A stretch of 64,000 nt of DNA from Vigna angularis (taxonomy: Eukaryota; Streptophyta; Magnoliopsida; Fabales; Fabaceae), in contig NC_068973.1 in NCBI RefSeq assembly GCF_016808095.1, positions 35,768,077 through 35,832,076 of the forward strand, given 5' to 3'. Positions within the stretch are counted from its first letter, which is position 1; each line of letters starts with the position of its first letter. The notes beneath the pieces were generated by a model. It had not been told where the DNA came from, made no database searches, and saw only the letters and a list, made by a program, of their open reading frames with translations. The position numbers and the translations under genes were made by a program. Positions 63,458 to 64,000 of this stretch are shown here, piece by piece.

Positions 63458-64000
63458 CGCGATTTGATGATAGCGACACTGGAGCACTGTGTGTGGAGGA
63501 ATCTCGTGATGAAAGAGGAACTCGCGTCTTAGGGTGGCTGTGCGATTTGGTGATAGCAACACTAAAGCGCTTCTGCGTTGCGACGGAGGGGTGGTTGTTC
63601 ATTGCAGGGTACGTTTCTGGATGAGGGAAGAACTCGCGGTGGAGGTTGAACGTCGTAGAGGGGATTGCGATTAGGGTTCTTGGCATCTGGTTTGAAAGAG
63701 GATAGATTGTTTGCAGGTTCTTGGATCGTGGTGGTACGAGAACACTCACGGTGGCTGCTTGAACGTTTGTTGGCCTTGTGATGTTTGAACGGCAACGAGG
63801 GAGGTTGTGCGATTTTGGATTTCTTGGCTGATTGATTTTCTGACTCTCGGTGGTAGATGGTTTCACGGTGGTGAAATTGTTTCAAAGAAGAAACAGTGGT
63901 GGAAGGAGATGGAGGCGTTGTGGTGGTCCGAGGATGGCGCGAATCACGACCATGAATCTGGTTCTTTCTAGTTGTTGAAGGTGGTAGCGGATAATGGGTT
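63458..64000. other. Less AT-rich flank of the solo LTR
   Basis: Continues the sequence interrupted at 61147. The block 'gatttg(a/g)tgatagc(g/a)acact' occurs twice, at about 63460 and 63546, and GTGGT/GGCG words are frequent. No gene was recognised; it may be part of a larger repeat that runs off the window. Confidence 0.4.

Noticed and set aside
63160..63460. LTR junction as a gene promoter
   Set aside because: No downstream coding region could be recognised before the window ends, so the claim could not be supported.
63363..63866. 167-codon minus-strand ORF
   Set aside because: It crosses the solo-LTR boundary at 63452 and its target duplication, and the composition is low complexity; a chance frame.
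1..64000. tRNA, rRNA genes, CRISPR arrays, bacterial-type operons
   Set aside because: None was recognised by eye; the tRNA-Met-like string near 19465 is a retrotransposon primer-binding site, and regular repeats are microsatellites or LTR arrays.

Overview
This is plant nuclear DNA: AT-rich, with intron-split genes and many (AT)n tracts, MITEs and retrotransposon pieces. The repeats (an ACTAAAAACATATTTAACC foldback, TAATCGATTA-rich LTR-like DNA, Copia LTR relics) and the protein sequences suggest a legume, probably of the phaseoloid group (Vigna/Phaseolus/Glycine side). That placement is an inference from recall, not from a search.

Layout. 1-4632 (+): 3' part of a SYP32-type Golgi Qa-SNARE syntaxin. 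4633-8808: AT-rich intergenic DNA with two foldback elements. 9307-11158 (+): a lysine/glutamate-rich conserved plant protein of unknown function. 14038-37622 (+): a 23-exon TIC236 gene (TamB/DUF490-like inner-envelope import translocon subunit) whose introns hold Copia fragments, a solo LTR and MITEs; exon 10 carries a one-base frameshift. 38901-42420 (-): an 11-exon PsbP-domain thylakoid-lumen protein, best match PPD5. 43878-45481 (+): a CUE-domain protein resembling CID5/IPD1. 47021-48617 (+): a class B (type II) DnaJ/Hsp40 with a GC-AG intron. 49648-55641 (-): a TFIIS-central plus SPOC domain transcription elongation-type protein. 55642-64000: repeat-rich DNA with a perfect 117-bp tandem duplication and a 2.3-kb solo LTR bounded by the target duplication GGTTG.

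How the genes relate. They are separate housekeeping loci, not a pathway. Two (TIC236, PPD5) make plastid proteins. As far as I recall the Arabidopsis map, SPOC/TFIIS, CID5 and PPD5 homologues are adjacent there (At5g11430-At5g11450), and a paralogous SPOC/TFIIS gene lies by TIC236 (At2g25640/At2g25660). The window therefore looks like an ancestral block that was split between duplicated segments in Arabidopsis.

I found no clearly novel molecular system. The strongest leads are the frameshifted and locally diverged TIC236 copy, the TAATCGATTA palindrome cluster, two solo LTRs with intact target duplications, the repeat-expanded CID5-like protein with a weakened PAM2 motif, and the GC-AG intron in the DnaJ gene.
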